Assembly: GCA_035495315.1 (NCBI GenBank)
Contig: DATJGF010000253.1
Location: forward strand, 14,769 to 78,768
Direction: 5' to 3'
Length of the DNA: 64,000 bases
From: DATJGF01 sp035495315
GTDB taxonomy: Bacteria; Verrucomicrobiota; Verrucomicrobiia; Limisphaerales; UBA8199
Shown: positions 18,583-26,896 of the stretch, piece by piece
Layout of the letters: every line of letters starts with the position of its first letter
Position numbering within the stretch: position 1 is the stretch's first letter
Program-made: the position numbers and the translations under genes
The notes under the pieces: model-generated
Databases searched by the model: none
The model's input: only the letters and a program-made list of their open reading frames with translations
Told to the model about the DNA's origin: nothing

Positions 18583-18852
18583 TTACTGGCCACTGCCCGA
18601 AGGGCGCGTGCTCGAGTCGGAGCTTCTTGAACCGCTCGAAGTACCCGTGCCGCTGCTGGAGCCGTTGAACGAATTGGAGCTAGTGCCTCCCTGATTGATA
18701 TTGGTTGCCGTTTCACTGGTGCTTGGAGCATTGCTCAAGCTCGAGCCAGTTCCGGTCCCTTGCTGTTCGCCCGTGGTGCTTGTGCCCCCTTCATTTTTAT
18801 TACATCCGACCAACGCAAAAGCAGTGCAAGCGATGAGGATCAGTTTTTTCAT
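18583..18852 (-). CDS. Small Ser/Thr/Gly-rich lipoprotein
   Basis: MKKLILIACTAFALVGC is a textbook lipoprotein signal with the lipobox ALVGC. The remaining 72 residues are low-complexity Ser, Gly, Thr and Asn with few charges and no recognisable domain. Such tails act as flexible tethers or surface linkers, but no function can be assigned. The gene is monocistronic, and other small lipoprotein genes of similar style occur at 19078 and 21859. Confidence 0.78.
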   Translation of the reverse strand: MKKLILIACTAFALVGCNKNEGGTSTTGEQQGTGTGSSLSNAPSTSETATNINQGGTSSNSFNGSSSGTGTSSGSRSSDSSTRPSGSGQ

Positions 18853-19019
18853 AGCGTCTATTTCTTTGTCTTAGTCTCTCTGGTTCCCTGACTCGGTTTC
18901 TAATCCCCGTACCATTAGGCAATCGCTCAAACCAAACAACACCGGGAAACCCTCCTTTGACTACAGGAAAGCACCCAAAGCACAAGACCGTGGAGGCAAG
19001 AAGATTGCATAAAAATCAA

Positions 19020-19052
19020 AGGGGCAAAATGATTGATATTCATTTTGCCCCT
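19020..19052 (-). terminator. Intrinsic terminator of the glycine-zipper lipoprotein gene
   Basis: AGGGGCAAAATG (19020-19031) and CATTTTGCCCCT (19041-19052) form a perfect 12-bp stem with a 9-nt loop. On the minus strand the stem is followed by TTTGATTTTTATG, a T-rich tract. It starts 26 nt after the stop codon at 19078. Confidence 0.85.
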
Positions 19053-19077
19053 CATGACGAGCAATTCGACCGACGAG

Positions 19078-19758
19078 CTATGGTCCGGCTGGTGGTGGGG
19101 GCACCGGCTGCGTCAGTGGATTCTGCGGGGGAGGAGGAATTGGCTGCCCATAAGGCGGATAGCTCTGGCCAGCAGGCGGCGCCTGGTAAGGTTCCTGGCC
19201 GTATACCGGAGCCGCGGCTTGGCGATTGAGACCTGGGATTTGGTCGACCACGTACTGATCGAGCCCATTGGTCCGCAAATAATCCTGTTGCTGCGGCGTC
19301 AGTTCGAATACTTGTCCTGTAGCGCGCATGCGGTCAAGGATTTGTTGATCAGAAAACCCCGCACGTTTCATTGCCGCCACTTCGTCCACGGTGACAAAGC
19401 CGTCGCCATTGAGATCGGCGGTGGTGGCACTGAGAGCTTCCTGAGGCGTCGCGGGGTTCTGTTGCGCCCTTTGCACCGCCGCCTGGGCTCCCGCCGTATC
19501 ATGACCCGTCAAACGGTCTTTGTTTGCCCCAATGAGGTAACCGCCGCCTGCACCGACCGCACCGCCAAGGAGAGCTCCCAACAGGCGGTGATGCTCTCCG
19601 CCTATCGCAGCGCCGGCGGCCGCGCCGCCAACCCCGCCAATCGCCGCCCCTTGGGCGCCCGGAGAGCCCGGCAACTGGTGACAGCCGCTGGTGGCCAGAC
19701 CTAAAGCTGCCAATAAACAGCTGCTAACCGAAATGTGATGGAAGTACTTTTTGAGCAT
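19078..19758 (-). CDS. Glycine-zipper lipoprotein with EF-hand-like loop and proline-rich tail
   Basis: A lipoprotein signal ends in LATSGC. Two glycine-zipper stretches follow (GAAIGGVGGAAAGAAIGGE and LLGALLGGAVGAGGGYLIG, about residues 35-78), typical of proteins inserting in or spanning the outer membrane. Residues 112-124 read ADLNGDGFVTVDEV, an EF-hand/dockerin-type calcium loop (DxNxDGxVxxxE), inside a helical region. The last 45 residues are Pro/Gln/Tyr-rich with PPPP runs. This combination resembles SmpA/YcfJ-type zippers with an added calcium module. A stress-responsive envelope role is an inference. A strong terminator isolates it. Confidence 0.8.
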   Translation of the reverse strand: MLKKYFHHISVSSCLLAALGLATSGCHQLPGSPGAQGAAIGGVGGAAAGAAIGGEHHRLLGALLGGAVGAGGGYLIGANKDRLTGHDTAGAQAAVQRAQQNPATPQEALSATTADLNGDGFVTVDEVAAMKRAGFSDQQILDRMRATGQVFELTPQQQDYLRTNGLDQYVVDQIPGLNRQAAAPVYGQEPYQAPPAGQSYPPYGQPIPPPPQNPLTQPVPPPPAGP

Positions 19759-19968
19759 AAACGTCTTGTGTTTGATGTGTAGAGCGCCGCAATTCGCCCG
19801 CCCTTTTCCTTAATAAAAAAATGATGCCGGGTTTGTGCGTTGCAACTGGGGTGAAATGGGTAAAGTAGCCCAGGCTTTCAGCCAGCTTTTCAGCATGCCG
19901 TATCCCCGACTTTCAGTCGGCCCGATGGTTTTGCATGGCGGAATCCGGCTGTCTGCAGTGAAGCCTTG

Positions 19969-20772
19969 CTACGATTTTTCGAGCCCAACTTTTTTCATCG
20001 TTTCATCCCAGAGCTGGCGCAACACATCACGGCTGTGAGTCAGATAACGGCGGTCGGCGCTGAAGACTTCGAGCGTAATCGTGCCATTATAATAACAATT
20101 CTGGAGTGAGCGAATATGATGAGGCGTATCAAGAGTTCCCGCGCCGAGCGGCAAATGCAGATCCGAGTTGCCGCCCTTATTATCATGCAAATGGACGTGA
20201 CATAGGCGTCCGCCGTACGCCTTGAGGATTTCGTCAGTGGTATTATGGTCGGTCAACAAGTTGGCATGGCCGATGTCCAGGTGAAGACCCAACTGGGGCA
20301 AGGGGTCGAGCAACTCCGCCAATTGGGCGGCGCTATTGAACCCCGCCGGCAGGTTCTCGATCATCAGGCCCAATCCTAAATCGAGCGCGGCCGGCAAAAG
20401 CTCCCCCAATGTCTGTAAATTGCGTTTGATGACATAACTTCGGTCATGAAGTGGCGCCTGGCGATCGGGGTGAACGTTCATCCACTTTGCGCCCAACGCG
20501 GCAAAAGCCTCGAGGCACAACCTCAGTTCAGTGACCGCGGCGCGGCGCAACGATTCAAAAGGGCTGCACAAAGGCAGGTAATAGGCGGTATGTCCCACAA
20601 TTCCGAGGCCGGCGGTTTCCAGCGCCGCTTTGACAGCAGGGATGTCCAGGTGCTGTACACCCGCCAAAGGAGGCTCCAGCGTAAGGTCAATGAACTCAAA
20701 GCCCATGGCGGCGATTTCACGAACCTCTTCAATGAGATCGCGGCCCGGGTGGTTCATGCTCCCGATTTGCAT
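19969..20772 (-). CDS. Sugar phosphate isomerase/epimerase (AP endonuclease 2-like TIM barrel)
   Basis: The 267-aa protein has the barrel pattern of the xylose-isomerase-like/AP_endonuc_2 family: GFEFIDLTLEPP, GIVGHTAYYLPL, KWMNVHPD, LGLMIENLP, LGLHLDIGHANL, LCHVHLHDNKGG and TITLEVF. The metal ligands are the conserved Glu, Asp-His and His-x-His positions. Its ATG directly follows the TGA of the nucleotidyltransferase gene, so translation is probably coupled. Members act on sugars, sugar phosphates or inosose; the substrate here is unknown. Confidence 0.86.
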   Translation of the reverse strand: MQIGSMNHPGRDLIEEVREIAAMGFEFIDLTLEPPLAGVQHLDIPAVKAALETAGLGIVGHTAYYLPLCSPFESLRRAAVTELRLCLEAFAALGAKWMNVHPDRQAPLHDRSYVIKRNLQTLGELLPAALDLGLGLMIENLPAGFNSAAQLAELLDPLPQLGLHLDIGHANLLTDHNTTDEILKAYGGRLCHVHLHDNKGGNSDLHLPLGAGTLDTPHHIRSLQNCYYNGTITLEVFSADRRYLTHSRDVLRQLWDETMKKVGLEKS

Positions 20773-21594
20773 TCAGATTTCCAGTTTCCGATGTTCGGGC
20801 TGAGTTGCAGAAAACCACGCTCGGGAGTCCAGCAGCATACTTCGGTGTCGGACGACCTCGGGACCGATGTGCTGGCGTGAGAAGGGGCGCCAAAGGGAGC
20901 GGGGCAGCGCGAGCGCGGCGCTTGGGCAAAGCCAGCCGTAAACGGTCAGCAATGCTCGTAACAACGGTTGGTCAGCTTCCAACCGGTTGTTCAAATGGTT
21001 CCAATCGATTTGGCCGGCTCTGGCGTAAAGCAAGTTGAAGATATCGGTCCAATCGCAGCGGTCGCGCTGAATGATATATAGCTTGCACCAAATCAGCTCC
21101 TCCAACGGGATCACCGATAATCTCTCTCCCCGGAGAGTCAATTTGGGCGCACGTTTGAACCAAAGCTCGTCGACGTGCGCGCGCTGATTGGCCATCGACC
21201 AGATGATATCGACGATAAAGTCGGACTGAGCTCCGCGGTAAATCCAGTTGCGATCGTAGGGGAGGCGGTCGTAAAAATCCTCAAAACCCGCCTGGTGGAG
21301 AGCGTTTATTGCTTTTTCCCGATCCTGGGGCCGGACGTAAAGATCGATATCCTTGGTGTCGCGCCATCGGCCGGTATACGCCGCAAAAGCGAAGCCGCCT
21401 CCGACCATGAAATCGAGGCCGGCGGCCCGCATCATTTTGAGCGCCCGCGCATACGCCGCCCACTCGGAGTCAGGAATGGCGGTGGCCCAACGAGATTGCA
21501 AACGGTGCGCCTTGGAGAGCCTGGTAATGGGAGTTGCCGCCCGACGGTTCTTGCTTTTGGAGTATCGGGTGCTCCTGCTCCGTTCTAAGGGCAT
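20773..21594 (-). CDS. Nucleotidyltransferase (AbiEii/minimal NTase-like)
   Basis: Residues 62-90 read MVGGGFAFAAYTGRWRDTKDIDLYV, a GG-type NTase signature with the paired Asp residues of the DxD metal site. The C-terminal half has a helical YIIQRDRCDWTDIFNLL segment (KxxxRDxxD-like). This pattern belongs to proteins annotated as nucleotidyltransferase/DUF1814, some of which are toxins and some housekeeping enzymes. No partner antitoxin is next to it; instead it is directly followed by an isomerase gene. Activity on RNA, protein or a sugar cannot be distinguished. The N-terminal 40 basic residues may be over-extended. Confidence 0.72.
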   Translation of the reverse strand: MPLERSRSTRYSKSKNRRAATPITRLSKAHRLQSRWATAIPDSEWAAYARALKMMRAAGLDFMVGGGFAFAAYTGRWRDTKDIDLYVRPQDREKAINALHQAGFEDFYDRLPYDRNWIYRGAQSDFIVDIIWSMANQRAHVDELWFKRAPKLTLRGERLSVIPLEELIWCKLYIIQRDRCDWTDIFNLLYARAGQIDWNHLNNRLEADQPLLRALLTVYGWLCPSAALALPRSLWRPFSRQHIGPEVVRHRSMLLDSRAWFSATQPEHRKLEI

Positions 21595-21609
21595 CTCGAA
21601 AACGTTGGC

Positions 21610-21843
21610 TCAGGCTCGATCATGAAGGGACGTGACGCCCTCTTCGTGAGCGCAATGTGCACAGCAGTAAATATTCCCGCCGGCTTCAACCCCATGGCCG
21701 ATTATCTTGCAGCCGCAGTGTTCGCATTCGGGTGCGAGCGCGTGAATTGCACATTCAAACGAATCGAAATAATGCGAAATACCCGTTACGACAATCTCCA
21801 ATGGTTTGTCGTATTCGTTCCCGCAAACTTCACATCTATTCAT
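21610..21843 (-). CDS. Small cysteine-rich zinc-binding protein
   Basis: This 77-aa protein has four cysteine groups: CEVC at the N-terminus, SFECAIHAL, CEHCGC and YCCAHC, plus conserved histidines (ISHYF, IIGHGVEA). It is the widespread small family that resembles bacterial metallothioneins or zinc ribbons and probably binds two or more zinc ions. Function is unknown; metal storage or a nucleic-acid-binding ribbon are both possible. It lies 15 nt after the lipoprotein gene and 15 nt before the nucleotidyltransferase gene, so these four minus-strand genes are probably cotranscribed. Confidence 0.85.
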   Translation of the reverse strand: MNRCEVCGNEYDKPLEIVVTGISHYFDSFECAIHALAPECEHCGCKIIGHGVEAGGNIYCCAHCAHEEGVTSLHDRA

Positions 21844-21858
21844 AGGCTTACTTTAAGT

Positions 21859-22095
21859 TTATTGAGTCGGAGTTTGTGACGGCACCTGAGTCGGCTGAGG
21901 TCTGGTGAAGAATTGCGGGTCGCGCACATCTTCGCGGTTGATCCCAGGCCTGAAGCTGGTACCGGCTTGCGGATCCACCTGTCCTGTGTCGGTTTGGGTG
22001 CCATACTCGTATTGCTTTTCCGACGTGCCGCCCTGGGAGCTCCTACAGCCGGCTAAGACTAGTACCGCAAGGACCAACAAAATCGTCAATTTCAT
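21859..22095 (-). CDS. Small lipoprotein (78 aa)
   Basis: The start at 22095 is supported by AGGGAG at 22101-22106 with a 5-nt spacer, and by MKLTILLVLAVLVLAGC, a complete lipoprotein signal with lipobox VLAGC. An upstream in-frame Met at 22143 would place 16 charged residues before the signal and is rejected. The mature part is polar, rich in Gln, Thr and Pro, and ends with FFTRPQPTQVPSQ; no domain is recognised. It is the first gene of the minus-strand run reaching 19969. Confidence 0.8.
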   Translation of the reverse strand: MKLTILLVLAVLVLAGCRSSQGGTSEKQYEYGTQTDTGQVDPQAGTSFRPGINREDVRDPQFFTRPQPTQVPSQTPTQ

Positions 22096-22193
22096 CTTGT
22101 CTCCCTCTCTTGTGACAGTCGAAGTGCGGCGGGCGAGTGGCAATAGGGTAATGACCTCCGCGGAGTTTGATGATTGAGGATACGCCGAATAGT

Positions 22194-23213
22194 TCAGCTC
22201 AATTTAGTGAAAGCCTCGAGAGAATCGATGCGCGGACCGGCCTGAGTCCAGACGAGCGGGGCGATATGCATTACGCGGCGAGTCATCTGCTGGTTCCATG
22301 CATGGAATACGACGTAATCAGTCCGCTCGTCCGGTCCCCTTATAATGGAATTGTGTCCGGGACCAATTAACCGCCCGGGTATAGTTCGAAGCACGCGCGG
22401 TCCCAATTCATTGCCGGCATCGGAGTAAGGACCCAGAACATTGTCAGCGATCCCGTAATCCACACCATAGTTCTCGGTTTCCCAACGGCCGCCGCTGTAA
22501 AAGCAGTAGTATTGATCGTGATGTTTGTGGATACAGGGGCCTTCCAGGGTATGCCAATCCCAAATGCCGCCGTACATCAGTCTTGGTGACTGAAAGCGTT
22601 GCCAGTCGGAGCGAGCTCGCAGGATAACTGTTTCCTTCGGTTCCAAACAGGTCATGCCGCGCATTTTGGCGACCGCCAAGCCTGTGCCGGCACGGGCGTT
22701 ATCGGTCCGATCTAAAAAGTCTTTTGCATAGAAAAGATACCATTGGTTGTCGGCATCCTGGAAGGGATGTGGATCGATGGCGAAAGAGCAGAGTGCCAGG
22801 TCGAGCAACGGCTTTCCACAATCGATGTAAGGTCCTTGAGGGGAATCACTCGTCGCGACTCGCAATTGGTGCCGTTTGTCTTCGTGACCGACCGAGTAAT
22901 AGAGGTAAAAGCGGCCATCGCAAAACGCGACTGCCGGTGCCCAAAAATGGTTGCCGAGCCGGGGATCGGGTCGCACCAAAGCGTTGTCGAGAGGCTGCCA
23001 GTTGATCAAATCCGACGTCCGGAGAATCGGAAAAATGTTGCCGGTGGTTCGGCCGTTGGCTTCGAGTTCGCCGGTGCCGATAGCGTAGTAGGTGTCGAGG
23101 TGTTTCCACACGAACGGATCGGCAAAATAGCTGTCATAAACAGGGGCCATGTGCTGCGGCCTCTCGGAGGTGATGCCCATAGCAGAGTTTGGAACGGCTT
23201 TGGTTGGGAACAA
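22194..23213 (-). CDS. Glycoside hydrolase family 43 protein (arabinanase/xylosidase-like)
   Basis: The propeller motifs are clear: YDSYFADPFVWKHLDTYY holds the general base Asp, HFWAPAVAFCDGRFYLYYS the blade-2 marks, FAIDPHPFQDADNQWYLFYA the pKa modulator, and HTLEGPCIHKHHDQYYCFY the general acid Glu. The histidine in IGPGHNSII is the calcium-site His common in GH43. It has little in common with the GH43 at 16479 apart from the fold. No signal peptide is visible from either candidate Met (23213 or 23180), so a cytoplasmic role on arabino- or xylo-oligosaccharides is likely. Confidence 0.88.
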   Translation of the reverse strand: MFPTKAVPNSAMGITSERPQHMAPVYDSYFADPFVWKHLDTYYAIGTGELEANGRTTGNIFPILRTSDLINWQPLDNALVRPDPRLGNHFWAPAVAFCDGRFYLYYSVGHEDKRHQLRVATSDSPQGPYIDCGKPLLDLALCSFAIDPHPFQDADNQWYLFYAKDFLDRTDNARAGTGLAVAKMRGMTCLEPKETVILRARSDWQRFQSPRLMYGGIWDWHTLEGPCIHKHHDQYYCFYSGGRWETENYGVDYGIADNVLGPYSDAGNELGPRVLRTIPGRLIGPGHNSIIRGPDERTDYVVFHAWNQQMTRRVMHIAPLVWTQAGPRIDSLEAFTKLS

Positions 23214-23358
23214 CTGGGGGGTTTTGCTTAGGTGTGGTGCAGGGTGGCGACGTCTTCGCAGAATTCGAAGGGAGAGCCTCCAGCGACGCTAAACTCCCCA
23301 GCACGCTTCAGATATATTTGGGCCTCGTGGGAGCTCGGCTTTCCGAAATCTGGGATCG

Positions 23359-24408
23359 CTATTTAAAGTAAAGGTGGGCGAGTTTTCTTGCGAGGTTGGT
23401 GGCGATCTGCTCGTCGGTGTTGGACAAAATAATAATGGCGAGTTTTTCGTCTGGAAACCGCTGAATCGTTGCCGAAAAGCCAGAGGTTGATCCACCGTGG
23501 CCAATATTGCGGTGACCCTCAAACTCTTCGATACGCCAGCCAAAGCCGTATTGGGTCGATTTCCCATTTTTCAGAACCGCTGGTTGCCACATGGTCGCTT
23601 TGGACTTGGCGTTAAGGAGTTCGTCACCATCCAACGCGGCATTCCATTTGGCTAAATCGCCAACGGTTGAGACCATCGCACCCGCAGAAAAGACGTCAGT
23701 CAAGTCATAATCACGATTGACCCAGACAAGATTGGTTTGTTCATACCCGGCGGCGCGATGAGGAATAATCAAGGCTGGCAGACGATTCGTGGTTGATCCC
23801 ATGGAAAGCGGCCGAAGTATGCGGTCGCTCAAGAAATCCCAATAGCTTTTGCCGGAAGCATTCTGGATGATGAAGCCGAGGAGATTATAGCCGGTGTTGT
23901 TGTATTTCCAGGACGCGCCTGGCTCAAACTCGAGCGGGTAAGTGTCGATAGCGGCAATGAATTCTGCCTCTGTAAGGTGGCGAGTCAGTTCGAATCCTTT
24001 CAGTCCGGTATAGCTCTTGAGACCGGAGGTATGAGTCAGGAGATGATGGATGGTAATGTCGCGCCAGGTTGGAGGGGTAAAACCTAAGTACCGGTTAATT
24101 TTCTCTTCGACATTTAGTTTGCCGTCCTGGGCCAGCAAGAGGATCGCCGCCGCGGTGAATTGTTTGGTGACTGAACCTATTTCGAAGACAGTGTCGGGTG
24201 TAACCGGCACATTGAGTTCCAGATTTGCGAACCCGTAGGCAGAGGTTTTTATACATGCGCCGTTGCGGGCGATAGTCAATGCCAGGCCTGGAATCCTGTG
24301 GGCGGCCATCTCTGAGTTGATGAGCTGGTCCACCTCATCTGTGCGGCCACTGGTTGCGCCGATCATAACAAGCGCACAGAAGACCGGACTCAAAGCCCGC
24401 GGTGACAT
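23359..24408 (-). CDS. Serine hydrolase, class C beta-lactamase / AmpH-like fold
   Basis: After a signal peptide (PVFCALVMIGATSG) the 349-aa protein has all three family motifs: SVTK (Ser79-Lys82), YNN (169-171) and HGG in GHRNIGHGGSTSGFSAT. The HHLLTHTSGL stretch and LSNTDE near the end are also typical. These periplasmic enzymes include esterases, D-aminopeptidases and PBP4*-like proteins; true beta-lactamase activity is uncommon in this branch. The gene is divergent from the amine oxidase gene with about 200 nt between them. Confidence 0.9.
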   Translation of the reverse strand: MSPRALSPVFCALVMIGATSGRTDEVDQLINSEMAAHRIPGLALTIARNGACIKTSAYGFANLELNVPVTPDTVFEIGSVTKQFTAAAILLLAQDGKLNVEEKINRYLGFTPPTWRDITIHHLLTHTSGLKSYTGLKGFELTRHLTEAEFIAAIDTYPLEFEPGASWKYNNTGYNLLGFIIQNASGKSYWDFLSDRILRPLSMGSTTNRLPALIIPHRAAGYEQTNLVWVNRDYDLTDVFSAGAMVSTVGDLAKWNAALDGDELLNAKSKATMWQPAVLKNGKSTQYGFGWRIEEFEGHRNIGHGGSTSGFSATIQRFPDEKLAIIILSNTDEQIATNLARKLAHLYFK

Positions 24409-24610
24409 GGTAAAACTTTAGGGGACGGAAACAATCTTCGCCATCGCAAAGCAGCAGGCATCTTAAGGTGTTTGAGTCCTCAGTTGCCGCTCTTTTCGCC
24501 GCTCCGTTGGGAACTTGCGATCGATTCGACGCAGCGGGGTAGTCTTTGTGCTGATCGGACTTCCGAGAGCGCCCCATTTGAAAGCTCCCGCGGATGAGCC
24601 AAATTGGTAA

Positions 24611-25930
24611 ATGGTGCACAACGGGGTGCTTATAATTGGAGGCGGCGCGGCGGGCTTGGCCGCCGCGCTGCGTCTCTCGGGAGAAGGAGTTCCTGTGGGC
24701 ATACTTGAGGGACGGGAGCGGCTCGGAGGGCGAATGCACACGATCCACAGCGACCCTAAGTGCCTGTTGGTCGAGCTAGGTGCCGAATTTATCCATGGGG
24801 AACAGAACACGACTTGGGATTACGTCAAATCGGCGAAGCTACGGACGCAAAAGGTGCCGGACCGCCACTGGAGATTCGTTAAAGGGGAGTTACTTAAGGA
24901 CCGCAAATTGTGGGATCGGATCTCGTCGGTGATGTCCCGGATCAATGAGGCTGCTCCCGACCAGGATTTCCAATCGTTTGTGGATCATGGTTGGGGTATT
25001 GACCCTTTGGCCAGGAATCTGGCGCTGGAGTATGCGGAAAATTTCCATGCGGCGCCGGCAAATCGAATTAGCGTTCACGCGTTAGCTCTGGCGGAAGAAG
25101 CGGCAGAAAAGGACGAGGCTACTTCACAGTTCCGTATCAAGGCGGGATATTGTGGGTTGGTCGATTGGTTTACCAGGCAACTTGCTGCACGCGAAATTCC
25201 GGTGTACCTCAACAATACTGTGAAGGTCATTCGGTGGCAGCGCGGGCGCGTGGACGTGATAACTCAGGCGGGTATGCAGGAACAACACTGGCAGGCCGAA
25301 CGCGCTGTGATTACGCTTCCACTTGGGGTTCTTCAAAATCAAAGAGGCGCGGGGGCGGTGCAGTTCGATCCGCTTCTGCACACAAAGCAAAAGGCGATCG
25401 AAGGGCTGGCAATGGGTTCGGTATTTAAGATGACGCTGCACTTCAAGTCCCGTTTCTGGAAGCGGAATTTTGGATTCATTCACGTCAATAATCCATGGCT
25501 GCCGGTGTGGTGGTCTGATTCGCGGGGACCACTGATAACCGCCTGGGCTGGCGGACCGCGCGCTGAACAACTGGCCAGAGAAGGTCCGCAGGCTGCGCTA
25601 GCCGTGGCGTTTCGTCTCCTGGCAAGCCTGTTTAAAATCGCGCCACAGAAGCTAAACGACAATCTGCTAGGTTGCTATACCCACGATTGGATGCAGGATC
25701 CTTTCGCGTGTGGCGCCTACAGCTACACGCCGGTACGCATGAAGGATATGCCGAGGCGCTTGGCGATGCCAGTGGCGGAGACGCTGTTTTTTGCAGGCGA
25801 AGCCACCGACTCGCAGGGCGAACAAGGAACGGTTCATGGGGCGCTGGCCAGTGGAGAGCGCGCCGCCGAGGAGGTACTGCATTCAATCCAGTGTGGGCAG
25901 GAGACTATTCCCGTAATTTCGAGTCGATGA
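24611..25930 (+). CDS. FAD-dependent flavin amine oxidase
   Basis: The N-terminus VLIIGGGAAGLAAALRLS is the GxGxxG dinucleotide fold, followed by GRERLGGRMHT, the amine-oxidase RxGGR motif. The C-terminus FFAGEATDSQGEQGTVHGAL is the second FAD contact. The middle (residues 185-400) has the covering domain with AVITLPLGVLQ, as in polyamine and monoamine oxidases. There is no signal peptide, so it is probably cytoplasmic. Its 3' end overlaps the convergent deacylase gene by 26 nt. The substrate, an amine or an unsaturated compound, cannot be told. Confidence 0.9.
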   Translation: MVHNGVLIIGGGAAGLAAALRLSGEGVPVGILEGRERLGGRMHTIHSDPKCLLVELGAEFIHGEQNTTWDYVKSAKLRTQKVPDRHWRFVKGELLKDRKLWDRISSVMSRINEAAPDQDFQSFVDHGWGIDPLARNLALEYAENFHAAPANRISVHALALAEEAAEKDEATSQFRIKAGYCGLVDWFTRQLAAREIPVYLNNTVKVIRWQRGRVDVITQAGMQEQHWQAERAVITLPLGVLQNQRGAGAVQFDPLLHTKQKAIEGLAMGSVFKMTLHFKSRFWKRNFGFIHVNNPWLPVWWSDSRGPLITAWAGGPRAEQLAREGPQAALAVAFRLLASLFKIAPQKLNDNLLGCYTHDWMQDPFACGAYSYTPVRMKDMPRRLAMPVAETLFFAGEATDSQGEQGTVHGALASGERAAEEVLHSIQCGQETIPVISSR

Positions 25931-26357
25931 TAATTGTTACGGGACCGTCATTGCTGAGGGTGACGATCATGTGCGCGCCGAATTCGCCCGTGTGGACGGG
26001 CTTGCCCAGGTCGACTTCCATCCGGCGAACGAATTGTTCATATAAAGGCACGGCAATTGCGGGGGGCGCCGAACGGCTGTAAGAAGGTCGATTGCCTTTA
26101 CGGGTGCTGGCGAACAAGGTGAACTGGCTAACCAGAAAAATGTTCCCGTTAACTTCCTGCACAGATCGATTCATTACCCCGGCTTCATCATCGAAGACGC
26201 GCAGCCGCACAATTTTTCCACTGACCCATTCGAGGTCTTCCGTTGTGTCGGCCTCTTCGAATGCCGCCAGGACTAATAAACCAATCTGAATCGAGGATTT
26301 GACGGCCCCATCAATAACGACGCGGGCTTCATTGACTCGTTGGACCACAACGCGCAT
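25905..26357 (-). CDS. dtd: D-aminoacyl-tRNA deacylase
   Basis: From the Met at 26357 the protein has 150 aa, the usual Dtd length, and starts MRVVVQRVNEARVVIDG. It contains the catalytic SQFTL (Ser77-Thr80) and, near the C-terminus, SNDGPVT, the NxGPxT specificity loop. In place of the usual Gly-cisPro, GEFGAHM is present; this also occurs in the family. The enzyme hydrolyses D-amino acids and glycine mischarged on tRNA. The frame runs 62 codons further upstream without likeness to the family. Its 3' end overlaps the amine oxidase gene tail to tail. Confidence 0.95.
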   Translation of the reverse strand: MRVVVQRVNEARVVIDGAVKSSIQIGLLVLAAFEEADTTEDLEWVSGKIVRLRVFDDEAGVMNRSVQEVNGNIFLVSQFTLFASTRKGNRPSYSRSAPPAIAVPLYEQFVRRMEVDLGKPVHTGEFGAHMIVTLSNDGPVTIIIDSKLRE

Positions 26358-26448
26358 GATTAGGATGGAGTGAAGGGTGCAGAACGCGGTTCCAATGTCG
26401 AGCATTCTGGGGGGTGTCTCCCCCATTCCAGGGTAGGGTCGGGAAGGG

Positions 26449-26454
26449 TATAAT
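26449..26454 (+). promoter_or_regulatory. Candidate -10 box of the DUF883-like gene
   Basis: A perfect TATAAT ends only 6 nt before the ATG at 26461, which would give a nearly leaderless transcript. No good -35 box is seen at the right spacing. A short G/C hairpin (TGGGGG...CCCCCA, about 26407-26425) lies upstream. Confidence 0.35.
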
Positions 26455-26460
26455 GCTCCG

Positions 26461-26640
26461 ATGAATACAAAAGAAATGAGCAGCAAAGTGCAAGATTTGC
26501 AACGACGGGCCACCGAGCGGGCCCGAGACATGGGACAAGCCACTGATCAGTATGTGCGCGAAAACACCTGGACGACAATAGCCATTGCCGCGTTACTCGG
26601 CTGCGTGATTGGCTACCTGATAGCAGGCAGGGAAGATTGA
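26461..26640 (+). CDS. Short DUF883/YqjD-like membrane protein (59 aa)
   Basis: The frame reads MNTKEMSSKVQDLQRRATE..., a charged helix, then YVRENTWTTIAIAALLGCVIGYL and a short polar end IAGRED. A positively charged helix followed by 'RENPW...A...G...G...G' and one C-terminal glycine-patterned membrane segment is the ElaB/YqjD signature. It is much shorter than E. coli YqjD (about 100 aa) but has the same layout as the protein at 6747-6974. It is followed by a decayed YeaQ/YmgE-type gene, another small stress-linked membrane family. Ribosome anchoring or stress function is inferred. Confidence 0.78.
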   Translation: MNTKEMSSKVQDLQRRATERARDMGQATDQYVRENTWTTIAIAALLGCVIGYLIAGRED

Positions 26641-26678
26641 ATTAGGCGCGTCAGTTCGGCGACGTTTAGCCGCGGGAG

Positions 26679-26870
26679 ATGGACCTGATCCTCTCCATAT
26701 TGATCGGCGTGACGATTGGGTAATGGTAGAGTTCCTGCTGGCCGGGCCATACGCCTGGATTGCGCTCGCCATTCGCTCAGGGTTCCTTGAGGCTTTGCTG
26801 GCCCGGTTTGTTGGAGTGCGAGGCGGCTGGTTTGGTCCTAAGCAACCGCTTTTTTCCGGAGAGGCAAGGG
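26679..26870 (+). pseudogene. Frameshifted GlsB/YeaQ/YmgE-like small membrane protein
   Basis: A first frame gives MDLILSILIGVTIG and stops at 26721. The frame starting at 26723 continues as MVEFLLAGPYAWIALAIRSG, then FLEALLARFVGVRGGWFGPKQPL. Together this matches the pattern of the family: hydrophobic segment ending in G-x-x-x-G, V-E-x-L-L-P-G, then G-x-x-G-A-L-L-A-R-F-L-G and GWFG. The shift and several replaced glycines suggest loss of function. It lies just after the DUF883-like gene, so the pair may once have been a stress-envelope unit. Confidence 0.5.
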
Positions 26871-26896
26871 ATGCGGGTCCGAGGTGTTGCGCCCGA

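Noticed and set aside
20773..21594. Toxin-antitoxin system built on the AbiEii-like nucleotidyltransferase
   Set aside because: No AbiEi-type or other antitoxin gene is adjacent; the neighbours are a zinc protein and an isomerase.
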